Shown here one piece after another: positions 36,839 through 45,456 of a stretch of 64,000 bases of DNA. A model generated the notes under the pieces. It was not told where the DNA came from. It was given only the letters and a program-made list of their open reading frames with translations, and did no database searches. Position numbers and translations under genes: made by a program. Each line of letters opens with the position of its first letter. Position 1 is the first letter of the stretch. Source of the DNA: UMGS1601 sp900553335 (GTDB lineage: Bacteria > Bacillota > Clostridia > Oscillospirales > Ruminococcaceae); the NCBI GenBank assembly GCA_937920725.1, contig CALEUW010000027.1, positions 1 to 64,000 of the forward strand, read 5' to 3'.

Positions 36839-37684
36839 ATGGATATGGATTTTATAAGAAAAAATCTGCCGCCTTACAGCGTTTTGATGTCTGTTTATGT
36901 CAAAGAAAAGCCGGCAAATTTATCAGAAAGCTTAGAGAGCATTTTAGAGCAAACAGTTCCTCCGGATGAGCTTGTTCTTGTTTGTGACGGTAGACTTACC
37001 GATGAGCTTAACGTCATTATTAAGGCGTTTGAAAGTGAATACAGTGATATCTTCCGCTCTGTCAGGCTTCTTGAAAATGTCGGTACGGGAATGGCGGCAA
37101 ACGAAGGAATAAAGGCTTGTCAAAATGAGCTTATAGCAAAAATGGATTCTGATGATATATGTGTTCCTGACAGATTTCAGCGCCAGCTTATGATGTTTTT
37201 AAAAAACCCGAAGCTTGATATGGTTGGAGGATACATTGAAGAGTTTGATGATGATACGAGAAAACCTATCGCTGTCAAAAAAACTCCTATCAGTCATGAG
37301 GAAATTATAAAATATGCTAAGAGGAGAAGTCCTTTTAACAACCAAACGCTTATCTATCGCAAATCGTTTGCTCAAAAGGTTGGCGGATACACCAACATAA
37401 AGCGCTGTGAGGACTATGAGTTCATAACAAAAATGCTCATGGCAGGGGCAATAGGTGAAAATCTGCCGGAGGTTTTAGTGAAATACCGTGTCACTAAGGA
37501 TAACTACAAGCGCAGAAAAAACTGGGCCAATACTAAAAGTTTTATAAAGGTTCGCTGGGGACTTCATAAATCAGGCTTTTCATCTCTTTGGGACTTTTTT
37601 GTGCCTACTGCAGCGCAGCTTATACTTTTTATTATGCCCGAAAAATTTACAAGTTGGGCATACAGCAAATTCTTACGAAAATAA
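36839..37684 (+). CDS. Family 2 glycosyltransferase
   Basis: A 281-residue GT-A fold enzyme that moves a sugar from a nucleotide-sugar donor, likely during surface polysaccharide synthesis. Visible blocks are YSVLMSVYVKEKPANLSESL at the N-terminus, ELVLVCDGRLTDE, the metal-binding DxD in AKMDSDDICVPDRF, and GGYIEEFDDDT. The C-terminal segment (about 245-275) is hydrophobic and may be membrane-associated. The start is ATG 36839 with AGGTGA upstream. It is a single-gene transcript with a structured leader, divergent from the sugar transferase. Confidence 0.9.
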   Translation: MDMDFIRKNLPPYSVLMSVYVKEKPANLSESLESILEQTVPPDELVLVCDGRLTDELNVIIKAFESEYSDIFRSVRLLENVGTGMAANEGIKACQNELIAKMDSDDICVPDRFQRQLMMFLKNPKLDMVGGYIEEFDDDTRKPIAVKKTPISHEEIIKYAKRRSPFNNQTLIYRKSFAQKVGGYTNIKRCEDYEFITKMLMAGAIGENLPEVLVKYRVTKDNYKRRKNWANTKSFIKVRWGLHKSGFSSLWDFFVPTAAQLILFIMPEKFTSWAYSKFLRK

Positions 37685-37828
37685 ATTTTAATTGACCTGC
37701 TCTGTATCTTTCCTTTTAAGTCTAAATTTAGAGCATCGTTAATTCTCGGTCGTAAACCTAAGCTTTATTCGACCTGCTGTTTTCAATAAATTACAGGTTT
37801 TATTCTCTGTTCTATTAAAAGTCTTGTT
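37685..37828. other. Gene-free region after the glycosyltransferase
   Basis: AT-rich. The word TTCGACCTGCTGTTTT occurs here (about 37765) and again at 37915 beside the terminator, so element copy 6 is bracketed by a partial duplication of the terminator region. No gene is seen. Confidence 0.5.
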
Positions 37829-37910
37829 TTCAATAAGGGGCATTGCCCCGTCATTTAACAAACGACCGAGCATTAACCCCTTAGAAACGGGGAACATAAT
37901 CGTTGTTTAT
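37829..37910 (+). repeat. Dispersed element copy 6 (intermediate form)
   Basis: TTCAATAAGGGGCATTGCCCC, GTCATTTAACAAACGACC, GAGCATTAACCCCTTAG, a short CCCC/GGGG hairpin and the right end ATCGTTGTTTAT. The CAACAAACGAC-like and ATCGTTGTT ends can pair. It lacks the TTCAG hairpin and AACCCGCCGCC modules of the long form. Confidence 0.78.
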
Positions 37911-37917
37911 GCATTCG

Positions 37918-37947
37918 ACCTGCTGTTTTTAACGGCAGGTTTTTTTA
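37918..37947 (+). terminator. Plus-strand terminator downstream of the glycosyltransferase
   Basis: Stem ACCTGCTGTT/AACGGCAGGT (ten pairs, one G-U) with a three-base loop, followed by TTTTTTATTT. It directly follows element copy 6. Confidence 0.8.
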
Positions 37948-37961
37948 TTTACTCAAAAAAA

Positions 37962-37996
37962 CAAAAAAGCGGCAGAGGTAAAGTTCCTCTGCCGCT
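37962..37996 (-). terminator. Terminator of nifJ
   Basis: Perfect 11-bp stem AGCGGCAGAGG/CCTCTGCCGCT with a seven-base loop. On the minus strand it is followed by TTTTTTGTTTTTTTG. It lies 20 bases after the nifJ stop codon. Confidence 0.92.
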
Positions 37997-38015
37997 TAGA
38001 GTTTAAATTTAGAGA

Positions 38016-41000
38016 TTACTTCTCACTATCGTTGTAAAGCTTAGCAAGACGCTTGAGATAATCATATCTGTCAGCCGCATTCTTTACAGCGTTATCGAAG
38101 AGTTTTTCAGCTCTTTCAGGATTCTGTCTAGCAAGAGCATTGTATCTAACCTCGCCCATGATAAAGTCCTTATAATCCTTAGTAGGAGCCTTAGAATCAA
38201 GGATAAACGGATCCTTGCCCTCCTTCTTAAGGTCAGGATTGAATCTGTAGAGGTGCCAATAACCCGACTCAACAGCCTTCTTCTCCTCAGTCTGAGCAAT
38301 GCTCATGCCGCCCTTAATACCGTGGTTGATACATGGAGCGTAAGCAATGATAAGAGAAGGTCCGTTATAAGCCTCAGCCTCTGTGATTGCCTTGATACAC
38401 TGGTTGTAATCTGCACCCATTGCAATGTGAGCAACATATACATATCCGTATGTCATAGCAATACCTGCAAGGTCTTTCTTCTTAACTTCCTTACCAGCTG
38501 CTGCGAACTGTGCGATAGCACCTGTTGGTGTAGACTTAGAAGACTGTCCTCCTGTATTTGAGTAAACCTCTGTATCGAATACAAAGATATTTACATCCTC
38601 GCCCTGTGCGATAACGTGATCAAGTCCTGAGAAGCCGATGTCGTATGCCCATCCGTCGCCTCCGAATACCCACATTGATTTCTTTCTTAAGAAATCTGCA
38701 TCCTTGAGTATTTCCTCAGCAGCCTTCGACTTGCTCTTCTTAAGAGCTGCTATAAGCTCGTCTGTTGCAGCACTGTTAGCAGCACCGTTATCTATTGTTG
38801 AGAGATATCCCTCAATAGCTTTCTTAAGAGAAGCTGTCTTTGTTGACTTTTGAAGCTCTAAAACCTTAGCTACAGTTCTCTGTCTTATAGTATTCTGTGC
38901 AAGGAACATTCCGTAACCATACTCAGCGTTATCCTCGAAGAGTGAGTTTGCCCAAGCAGGTCCCTTTCCGTCCTTGTTTACAGTATATGGTGTTGTAGGT
39001 GCTGATCCGCCCCAGATTGAAGAACATCCTGTAGCGTTAGCAATATACATTCTGTCGCCGAAGAGCTGTGTAATAAGCTTAGCATAAGGAGTTTCTCCGC
39101 ATCCTGCACAAGCGCCTGAGAATTCAAGAAGCGGCTGCTTGAACTGTGAACCCTTAACGGTTGTTTCCTTAAACTTTTCTAAAACATCCTTCTTCTCAGG
39201 AAGTGTAAGAGCATAGTTGAATACTTCTTGCTCAGCAAGCTGTGTTTCAAGCGGCATCATGCTAAGAGCCTTGTTACCCTTCTTACCCGGACATACATTT
39301 ACACAAGAACCGCATCCTGTACAGTCAAGAGCAGACATTGTCATTACGAAATTATATCCAGGCATGCCTGTCATCGGCTTTGCCTTTTCCTGTGCAAGCT
39401 TCGGAGCTTTAGCAAGCTCTTCGTCTGTCATTACAGCAGGTCTGATTACTGCGTGAGGACAAACATATGAACAGAAGTTACACTGAATACAGTTATCGCT
39501 GTTCCAGCAAGGAACGTCAACAGCAATTCCTCTCTTCTCAAATGCAGCAGATCCCTGTGGGAATGTACCGTCCGCCATGTCCTTGAATGTAGATACAGGG
39601 AGCTTATCACCCTCCTGAGCATTGCAAGGAATAAGTATATCATTTACAAACTTCTGTAAGTTCTTATCTGCAATCTTAACAGCCTTCTGACCCATCTTAG
39701 TGTCCTTAGCTGTTTTCCATGACTCAGGAACCTTAACCTCAACAACCTGCTCACAGCCGGCATCTATAGCATCATGATTCATCTTAACGATAGCTTCACC
39801 CTTCTTAGAATAAGAAGCTGTAGCTGCGTCCTTCATGTACTTGATAGCATCTTCCATAGGAATGATACCTGAAAGCTTAAAGAATGCAGACTGTAAAACT
39901 GTGTTAATTCTGTTCCCTAGTCCGATTTCCTTACCGATCTTAACACCGTTGATGATATAGAACTTGATATTGTTTTCTGCGATATATCTCTTAACCTGTC
40001 CCGGGAGGTGCTTTTCAAGGCCCTTTTCATCCCACTGAGTATTTAGAAGGAATGTTCCGCCCGGCTTAATGTCGTTTACGATGTTGTACTTAGTGATATA
40101 TGACTCATTGTGGCAAGCAACAAAGTCAGCCTGATTGATCAGGTAAGTCGACTTAATAGGAGTCTTACCGAATCTTAAGTGAGAAACTGTTACACCGCCC
40201 GATTTCTTAGAGTCATATGCAAAATATGCCTGTGCGTAAAGATCAGTGTGGTCACCGATAATTTTGATCGAGTTCTTATTAGCACCTACCGTACCGTCTG
40301 CTCCAAGTCCCCAGAACTTACAAGCTGTCGTTCCCTCAGGTGCAGTATCAAGCTTATCCTCAGCTTCGAGAGAGAGATAAGTTACATCGTCATCAATACC
40401 GATTGTAAATCTAGGCTTAAAGCTATCTTTGAACTCAGCGTTCCAGTAAACAGCCTTGATCTGTGCAGGAGTTGTATCCTTAGAACCGAGTCCGTATCTA
40501 CCTGACGCTATCGTTACATCATGGAACTGTGTTCCCTTAAGAGCTGCAACTACGTCAAGGTAAAGCGGCTCACCGAGTGATCCCGGCTCTTTTGTTCTGT
40601 CAAGAACAGAAATCTGTGTAACAGAATCAGGAATAGCCTCGATAAACTTAGAAGCTACAAACGGTCTGTAAAGACGAACCTTAACAAGACCAAGCTCTGC
40701 ACCCTCAGCGTTAAGTGCGTCAATAGTTTCTTCAATAGTATCACATACAGAACCCATAGCAACTATAATATGCTTTGCCTGTGGATGTCCGTAATAGTTA
40801 AAGAGCTTATAATCAGTTCCGATCTTCTTGTTGACCTTGTCCATGTATTCTTCAACAACATTCGGGATCTCATCATAATACTTGTTACAAGCTTCTCTTG
40901 CCTGGAAGAATATATCCGGGTTCTGAGCAGTACCGCGAAGTGATGGATGCTCAGGGTTTATAGCTCTGTTTCTGAATTCCTGTATAGCCTTTTTGTCAAC

Positions 41001-41582
41001 CATCTCTTCAACGTCAGCCTTGTCCCATGTTTCGATCTTCTGAATCTCATGAGATGTTCTGAATCCGTCAAAGAAATGAATGAACGGAACTCTTCCCTTA
41101 ATTGTAGCAAGATGCGCTACAGTACCGAGATCCATAACCTCCTGTGGGTTTGTTGAACAAAGCATTGCAAATCCTGTCTGACGGCAAGCATAAACGTCAG
41201 AGTGATCTCCGAAAATGTTAAGAGCATGAGATGCTACACATCTTGCAGATACATGAATAACACAAGGAAGCAATTCTCCTGCGATCTTATACATATTTGG
41301 GATCATAAGTAAAAGTCCCTGTGAAGCAGTATAAGTAGTTGTAAGCGCACCTGCTGACAAAGAACCGTGTACAGTACCCGAAGCTCCTGCTTCAGACTGC
41401 ATTTCAGCCACCTTAACAGGTGTTCCGAAAATGTTTGTCTGTCCCTTAGCAGACCACTGGTCAGTTACCTCCGCCATAACAGACGATGGTGTGATAGGAT
41501 AGATAGCAGCTACTTCAGTAAACGGATATGACGCCCATGCAGCAGCATTGTTACCATCCATGGTTTTCATTTTTCTAGCCAT
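38016..41582 (-). CDS. nifJ: Pyruvate:ferredoxin (flavodoxin) oxidoreductase
   Basis: A homodimeric, single-chain enzyme of 1,188 residues that oxidises pyruvate to acetyl-CoA and CO2 and reduces ferredoxin. It shows all fused domains: an N-terminal pyruvate domain (YPITPSSVMAE), the CoA-binding middle, two [4Fe-4S] ferredoxin motifs (CIQCNFCSYVCP, CTGCGSCVNVCP), a third cluster's Cys ligands (GACAGCGETPY) and the thiamine-diphosphate motif GGDGWAYDIGF. The reduced ferredoxin is the natural partner of the hydrogenase complex at 27-32 kb. It has its own promoter and terminator, and GAGGAGG precedes ATG 41582. Confidence 0.98.
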   Translation of the reverse strand: MARKMKTMDGNNAAAWASYPFTEVAAIYPITPSSVMAEVTDQWSAKGQTNIFGTPVKVAEMQSEAGASGTVHGSLSAGALTTTYTASQGLLLMIPNMYKIAGELLPCVIHVSARCVASHALNIFGDHSDVYACRQTGFAMLCSTNPQEVMDLGTVAHLATIKGRVPFIHFFDGFRTSHEIQKIETWDKADVEEMVDKKAIQEFRNRAINPEHPSLRGTAQNPDIFFQAREACNKYYDEIPNVVEEYMDKVNKKIGTDYKLFNYYGHPQAKHIIVAMGSVCDTIEETIDALNAEGAELGLVKVRLYRPFVASKFIEAIPDSVTQISVLDRTKEPGSLGEPLYLDVVAALKGTQFHDVTIASGRYGLGSKDTTPAQIKAVYWNAEFKDSFKPRFTIGIDDDVTYLSLEAEDKLDTAPEGTTACKFWGLGADGTVGANKNSIKIIGDHTDLYAQAYFAYDSKKSGGVTVSHLRFGKTPIKSTYLINQADFVACHNESYITKYNIVNDIKPGGTFLLNTQWDEKGLEKHLPGQVKRYIAENNIKFYIINGVKIGKEIGLGNRINTVLQSAFFKLSGIIPMEDAIKYMKDAATASYSKKGEAIVKMNHDAIDAGCEQVVEVKVPESWKTAKDTKMGQKAVKIADKNLQKFVNDILIPCNAQEGDKLPVSTFKDMADGTFPQGSAAFEKRGIAVDVPCWNSDNCIQCNFCSYVCPHAVIRPAVMTDEELAKAPKLAQEKAKPMTGMPGYNFVMTMSALDCTGCGSCVNVCPGKKGNKALSMMPLETQLAEQEVFNYALTLPEKKDVLEKFKETTVKGSQFKQPLLEFSGACAGCGETPYAKLITQLFGDRMYIANATGCSSIWGGSAPTTPYTVNKDGKGPAWANSLFEDNAEYGYGMFLAQNTIRQRTVAKVLELQKSTKTASLKKAIEGYLSTIDNGAANSAATDELIAALKKSKSKAAEEILKDADFLRKKSMWVFGGDGWAYDIGFSGLDHVIAQGEDVNIFVFDTEVYSNTGGQSSKSTPTGAIAQFAAAGKEVKKKDLAGIAMTYGYVYVAHIAMGADYNQCIKAITEAEAYNGPSLIIAYAPCINHGIKGGMSIAQTEEKKAVESGYWHLYRFNPDLKKEGKDPFILDSKAPTKDYKDFIMGEVRYNALARQNPERAEKLFDNAVKNAADRYDYLKRLAKLYNDSEK

Positions 41583-41633
41583 TTTTATCCTCCTCTGGAT
41601 ATTATTAAACTACATAAAAAATCGGCAAAGCGC

Positions 41634-41652
41634 CTTTGTTAACCAAAGGCAA
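41634..41652 (-). promoter_or_regulatory. Hairpin in the nifJ mRNA leader
   Basis: GCCTTTG-GTTAA-CAAAGGC, a perfect 7-bp stem located about 20 bases after the predicted transcription start. It could stabilise the 5' end of this highly expressed mRNA or be a protein site. There is no T-run, so it is not a terminator. Confidence 0.45.
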
Positions 41653-41675
41653 TACCTTACATTATGTTCCTATTT

Positions 41676-41704
41676 ATTTTATCACAAGTTATTTGGTTTG
41701 TAAA
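41676..41704 (-). promoter_or_regulatory. Promoter of nifJ
   Basis: Minus strand TTTACA (41704-41699) and TAAAAT (41681-41676) with a 17-base spacer. The predicted start is near 41669, giving a leader of about 87 bases with a hairpin. Confidence 0.78.
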
Positions 41705-41745
41705 GCAAAAACCTACAAATTTTTGAGAAAATATCTTTTATACAG

Positions 41746-41778
41746 CGAAAAAGAACGGAAGAAAAATCTTCCGTCCTT
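41746..41778 (-). terminator. Terminator of rplJ-rplL
   Basis: The minus strand has AAGGACGGAAGA/TCTTCCGTTCTT, a 12-bp stem with one G-U pair, and a T-run (TTTTTC). It lies 23 bases after the rplL stop and shows that rpoB does not follow in this operon. Confidence 0.88.
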
Positions 41779-41800
41779 ATAGCATTTAGTATTAATGCAA

Positions 41801-42172
41801 TTACTTAAGCTCAACAGTAGCGCCTGCGTCCTCAAGCTTAGTCTTGATCTCCTCAGCCTCTGCCTTAGGACAAGCTTCCTTGATAGCCTTAGGTGCAGAC
41901 TCAACAAGCTCCTTAGACTCCTTAAGTCCAAGACCTGTGATCTCCTTAACAGCCTTGATAACAGCCATCTTAGAATCGCCGAATGAAGCAAGAATTACGT
42001 CAAAATCAGTCTTTTCAGCCTCTCCGCCAGCAGCGCCGCCAGCAGCAGGAGCAGCAGCAACAGCAGCTGTTACACCAAATTCGTCCTGAATTGCCTCAAC
42101 AAGCTCTGCGAGCTCAAGAACTGACAATTCCTTAACATCTTCTACAAACTTTAAAATCTTCTCTGAAGCCAT
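41801..42172 (-). CDS. rplL: Ribosomal protein L7/L12
   Basis: A 123-residue stalk protein of the 50S subunit that recruits translation GTPases. It has the N-terminal dimerisation helices (VEDVKELSVLELAELVEAIQ), the flexible Ala/Gly hinge (VAAAPAAGGAAGGEA), and the C-terminal factor-binding domain (KMAVIKAVKEITGLGLKESK). It is 72 bases downstream of rplJ, with AAGGAGA before ATG 42172. Confidence 0.98.
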   Translation of the reverse strand: MASEKILKFVEDVKELSVLELAELVEAIQDEFGVTAAVAAAPAAGGAAGGEAEKTDFDVILASFGDSKMAVIKAVKEITGLGLKESKELVESAPKAIKEACPKAEAEEIKTKLEDAGATVELK

Positions 42173-42244
42173 GATAATTTCTCCTTTTTAATTTTTGTTT
42201 TCGGGTTTAATAACCCGCTTTTAATGTTTTAGGAAGCATATAAA

Positions 42245-42754
42245 TTATGCAACCTCTCCCTCCTTGCTGTCGTGAACAGCCTTGAGAATTGCAGCAAGAC
42301 CTGTAATAGGTCCCTGAAGCGAACCAACGAGCTGTGCAAGCAAAATTTCCTTTGAAGGAATTTTTGAAAGTGCAGTAACGCCTGCCTCATCGTAAATTTC
42401 CGAGCCGATAAATCCTGCCTTAAAGTTGAACTTATCGTCATGCTCGCTTGCAAACTTACCGAGAATTCTAGCAGGAGCTGTCTGGTCGTCGTTAGAGATA
42501 GCGATAGCTGTTGTTCCCTCCAAAACGCCTGTCAGCTCATCAAGACCTGCATTTTTAAGAGCGAAACGAAGCATTGAGTTCTTTTCAACAGTATAAATAA
42601 CTCCTGCTTCTCTAAGCTCCTTACGAAGCTTTGTATCCTCTTCTACAGTAATTCCTCTGTAATCAACGAGTACACCTGCAGCTGAGTTCTTAATAGCTTC
42701 TGTTAAAGCGGCAACCTTTTCCTGCTTTGCAAGCAATATCTTCTCACTTGGCAT
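42245..42754 (-). CDS. rplJ: Ribosomal protein L10
   Basis: The base of the L7/L12 stalk, 170 residues. Typical segments are GVLVDYRGITVEEDTKLRKE and TVEKNSMLRFALKNAG, followed by the C-terminal helix that carries L7/L12 dimers. A GTG at 42763 is in frame, but GAGGTGA overlaps it and is ideally placed for ATG 42754, which starts MPSEKILLAKQE. The L10-L12 complex represses its own synthesis by binding the leader upstream. Confidence 0.97.
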   Translation of the reverse strand: MPSEKILLAKQEKVAALTEAIKNSAAGVLVDYRGITVEEDTKLRKELREAGVIYTVEKNSMLRFALKNAGLDELTGVLEGTTAIAISNDDQTAPARILGKFASEHDDKFNFKAGFIGSEIYDEAGVTALSKIPSKEILLAQLVGSLQGPITGLAAILKAVHDSKEGEVA

Positions 42755-42774
42755 TTTTTTCACCTCACTAGATT

Positions 42775-42916
42775 AAAGATTTAATCCGTATCTTATGAAA
42801 AAATCTCTTTTCATCCAAAGACAAAAAGAGATAAACAAAGTCATAATTTCACTTTGCATCATCCTCGGCAGGGCTTCCGTTTTTTAAACCGCCTGCTGTC
42901 TTTAGATACGAATGCT
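42775..42916 (-). promoter_or_regulatory. L10 leader RNA (autoregulatory)
   Basis: The minus strand contains the conserved L10-leader features: AAAGACAGCAGGCGG, a loop, CCTGCCGAGGATG, followed by the attenuator hairpin. L10 (with L12) binds the kink-turn-like structure and turns off the operon. In Firmicutes this works by premature termination. It begins a few bases after the predicted start at about 42915. Confidence 0.85.
42797..42832 (-). terminator. Attenuator hairpin of the L10 leader
   Basis: ATCTCTTTT/AAAAGAGAT, a perfect 9-bp stem with a 12-base loop, and a T-run (TTTTTTC) on the minus strand, 45 bases before the rplJ start. It is the probable switch controlled by L10 binding. Confidence 0.8.
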
Positions 42917-42921
42917 TCGTT

Positions 42922-42950
42922 ATTATATCAGATACCCGATGCTTTGTCAA
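42922..42950 (-). promoter_or_regulatory. Consensus promoter of rplJ-rplL
   Basis: TTGACA (42950-42945) and TATAAT (42927-42922) on the minus strand with a 17-base spacer. Both hexamers are perfect. Confidence 0.88.
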
Positions 42951-42976
42951 GTGTTTTTTTAATATTTTCAAAATAA

Positions 42977-43007
42977 CTTTCCCCTCGCTTTTTTCAGCAA
43001 GGGGAAG
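42977..43007 (-). terminator. Terminator of the M23 peptidase gene
   Basis: Minus strand CTTCCCCTTGCT/AGCGAGGGGAAAG, about 12 pairs with one wobble, an A-rich loop and TTATTTTG after it. It lies about 27 bases past the stop codon. Confidence 0.82.
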
Positions 43008-43033
43008 TCAAAAACAAATCTGTTATCTTTTGG

Positions 43034-44431
43034 TTACGGCGAAACGTAATTCTCGGGATTCATAGCGACTCCGTTCTGTCTTACCTCAAAATGCAAATGA
43101 TTTCCGGTTGAAAATCCTGTAGAGCCTACATACCCGAGCGTTTCACCCTGTTCTACTGTCTGTCCGGCAGTTACTATACAATTCGTCATGTGTCCGTAAA
43201 GCGTCATATATCCGTTTCCGTGATCAACGATACAGTATCTTCCGTAGCCTCCGCCGCAACCGCAGCTACTATTCTTGCCCCAGTCGTGCGGACAGTAATT
43301 TTCTGCAACGACAACTGTTCCTGCGTCCGAAGCGACTATCTGATCTCCGCCAATTCCGCCGTCGGAAATATCGATTCCTGCGTGATACGCACCCCATCTC
43401 ATACCTACGCCGTATGTAATTACATAGTGACCCGGAACCGGCCAAATAAAGTTACCTGATGTTCCCGTCGTATAGTCGGTATCATTTGAAGTGTCATAAT
43501 TATTATTCTTGTCCATCGCAGCAAGACGTCTTGCTTCCTCTTCAGCAGCCTTTCTTCTTGCTTCCGCTTCCGCATAAAGCTTATTCCACATTGCCTGAGC
43601 TTCTTCCTCACGCTCAGCATAAGCTTCCCTTTGCGCCTCATGAGCCAGCCTATCCGCTTCCAGCGCTTCTAAATGCGCCTTACTCTGTGCAACTAATACT
43701 GACAGCTTATCCATCTGTGTCTGCTGTTCAGCTTTTTTCTCACTGTACGATTTCTTTTGGCTCTCAAGCTCAGCTTTCTGCTTTTCAACCTCAGTTTTCT
43801 TTGTTTCTAAAGCTTTCTTTGCTTCTTCAAGTTCATTTTTCTTTTCAACAAGATTGTCTATCGCCTGATCATCATGAGCAGCAACCCTTTTTACAAGCTC
43901 CGCTTTCATGAGAGCGTCATAAAAATCTTTTGAACCGAGCAATATAGATATATAAGAATCGTCACCTGCTACATACATCGCTCTCAGTCTTGTTTTAAAG
44001 TTAGCAATATCTGTTTCGATCTCTGTTTGCTTTTGGTTTATTGTTTTTTGAGTTTCATCAATCTGTTCATTGAGCTTATCTATGTTCGCCTGAACCTTAT
44101 CTAAGCTTTTTTTGATTTCGCCGATCATCTTGCTGTACTCATAAATTGTCGCCTGAACCGTTTCAATTTGAGATTCGATCGCCGCTTGGTTTTCCTCTTC
44201 TTTTTTTATGTCGTCTTCGGTATCGGCAATCTTCTGATCAAATTCCTCCTGCTTTTGCTGATACTCTTCAATCTGCTTCTCATAATCTGCCATTGTGTTT
44301 TCTGCATTTGTAACAATCGGCTCGCTCCAGTCAGATCCGAACGAAGAGCTGATCGCAATAACCGAAACTGCCGCAGTAGCCATGACAAGCACTCTCTTTG
44401 AAGCTTCAAGAACTTTTGCTTTTTTTATCAT
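43034..44431 (-). CDS. Coiled-coil M23 peptidoglycan hydrolase (EnvC/PcsB-like)
   Basis: A 465-residue exported protein. An N-terminal signal/anchor (about 12-30) is followed by a long coiled coil (about 45-310, Glu/Lys/Gln-rich), a short Asn/Asp/Thr linker and a C-terminal LytM/M23 domain (about 335-465). The Zn ligands are in AYHAGIDIS (His-x3-Asp) and GNHLHFEV (His-x-His). A Cys-rich insertion (CPHDWGKNSSCGCGGG) is unusual for the family. Proteins of this design are activated by FtsEX and cut septal peptidoglycan. The ftsE and ftsX genes lie directly upstream on the same strand, a strong functional hint. Confidence 0.92.
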   Translation of the reverse strand: MIKKAKVLEASKRVLVMATAAVSVIAISSSFGSDWSEPIVTNAENTMADYEKQIEEYQQKQEEFDQKIADTEDDIKKEEENQAAIESQIETVQATIYEYSKMIGEIKKSLDKVQANIDKLNEQIDETQKTINQKQTEIETDIANFKTRLRAMYVAGDDSYISILLGSKDFYDALMKAELVKRVAAHDDQAIDNLVEKKNELEEAKKALETKKTEVEKQKAELESQKKSYSEKKAEQQTQMDKLSVLVAQSKAHLEALEADRLAHEAQREAYAEREEEAQAMWNKLYAEAEARRKAAEEEARRLAAMDKNNNYDTSNDTDYTTGTSGNFIWPVPGHYVITYGVGMRWGAYHAGIDISDGGIGGDQIVASDAGTVVVAENYCPHDWGKNSSCGCGGGYGRYCIVDHGNGYMTLYGHMTNCIVTAGQTVEQGETLGYVGSTGFSTGNHLHFEVRQNGVAMNPENYVSP

Positions 44432-44547
44432 TCTAAACCTTACCTTTCAACAAATAAAAAACTCTTTTTGTCCGATACGCCGTAAAATACACGGCTGCTA
44501 TTATGCCAAACGACAAGCTGAAAAGCCTGTCGTCATGAAGCGTATTC

Positions 44548-45456
44548 TTAAACCTTTACATATTTTCTTGTGCTTATCGTTGTGCCTATTGCGCCTATTA
44601 TACCGCCCGCACAAATATATCCGCCAAGAACATACCAGACAATATCCTTGAACCCGTAAAGAGATCTTACTCCGAGGATACTCAATATCTGTCCGTTTTC
44701 ATTCAATATTTCTCCGATTCCCTTATATACGAACATTGTAAGGAAAAATGCTGCAACCGCTGCAAGTATACCCACAAGCATTCCTTCGATAAAGAACGGA
44801 ATGTTGATAAACTTATTTGTTGCTCCGACATATTTCATAATGTTTATTTCTTTTCTTCTCGAATATACGCTTGTTCTGGTCGTATTTGAAATTATAACCA
44901 AGGAAACAACCGCAAGCGCCGCTATAAGTGCAATTGCAACTACCGAGAAGATATTTCTGATGCTTAACAGAACATCTGCAAACTCCGTAGGCGCAAGCAC
45001 CTTTTCAACATTTGCAATAGCTGTTATCTGATTTGTTGTATCTGTAAGCTTTTCAATATCTGCTACAGTAACTCTGTATGTATCCGGCAAAGGATTATCA
45101 TCAGCAGCATATTTGAATACTTCCTGCTGCTCCTCAGTCATATCCTTAACCATGTTTTCCCATGCTTCATTTCTTGAGTAAAAGATCGAGTTTTCAATAT
45201 TTGACAGGCTATTGATATTCTCTCCTATCGTCTTAATACCTTCCTCGTCAGTTCCATCGAGAACGATTACTACGATCTCGTTCTTACCCTCAACTCCGCT
45301 TATTATCTTATTCAGATTAATTGTTGCAAGAATACATATTCCAACCAAAAGCAGCGATACAAGCATTATACAAAACGATGCAAAGCTCATCATTTTGTTT
45401 TTCCAAACACTTTTAAATCCCTGTCCGGTAAGATATTTAACACTACTGAACCTCAT
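44548..45456 (-). CDS. ftsX: Cell-division ABC transporter permease FtsX
   Basis: A 302-residue type VII ABC membrane protein with the FtsX layout: a cytoplasmic N-terminus, helix 1 (about 25-45), an extracellular domain of about 120 residues (with FSYRNEAWENM-like and EKVLAPTEFADVL segments), then three helices and the conserved RRKEINIMKYVGATNKFI loop. Together with FtsE it transmits a conformational signal to a peptidoglycan hydrolase outside. It overlaps ftsE by 14 bases. Confidence 0.96.
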   Translation of the reverse strand: MRFSSVKYLTGQGFKSVWKNKMMSFASFCIMLVSLLLVGICILATINLNKIISGVEGKNEIVVIVLDGTDEEGIKTIGENINSLSNIENSIFYSRNEAWENMVKDMTEEQQEVFKYAADDNPLPDTYRVTVADIEKLTDTTNQITAIANVEKVLAPTEFADVLLSIRNIFSVVAIALIAALAVVSLVIISNTTRTSVYSRRKEINIMKYVGATNKFINIPFFIEGMLVGILAAVAAFFLTMFVYKGIGEILNENGQILSILGVRSLYGFKDIVWYVLGGYICAGGIIGAIGTTISTRKYVKV

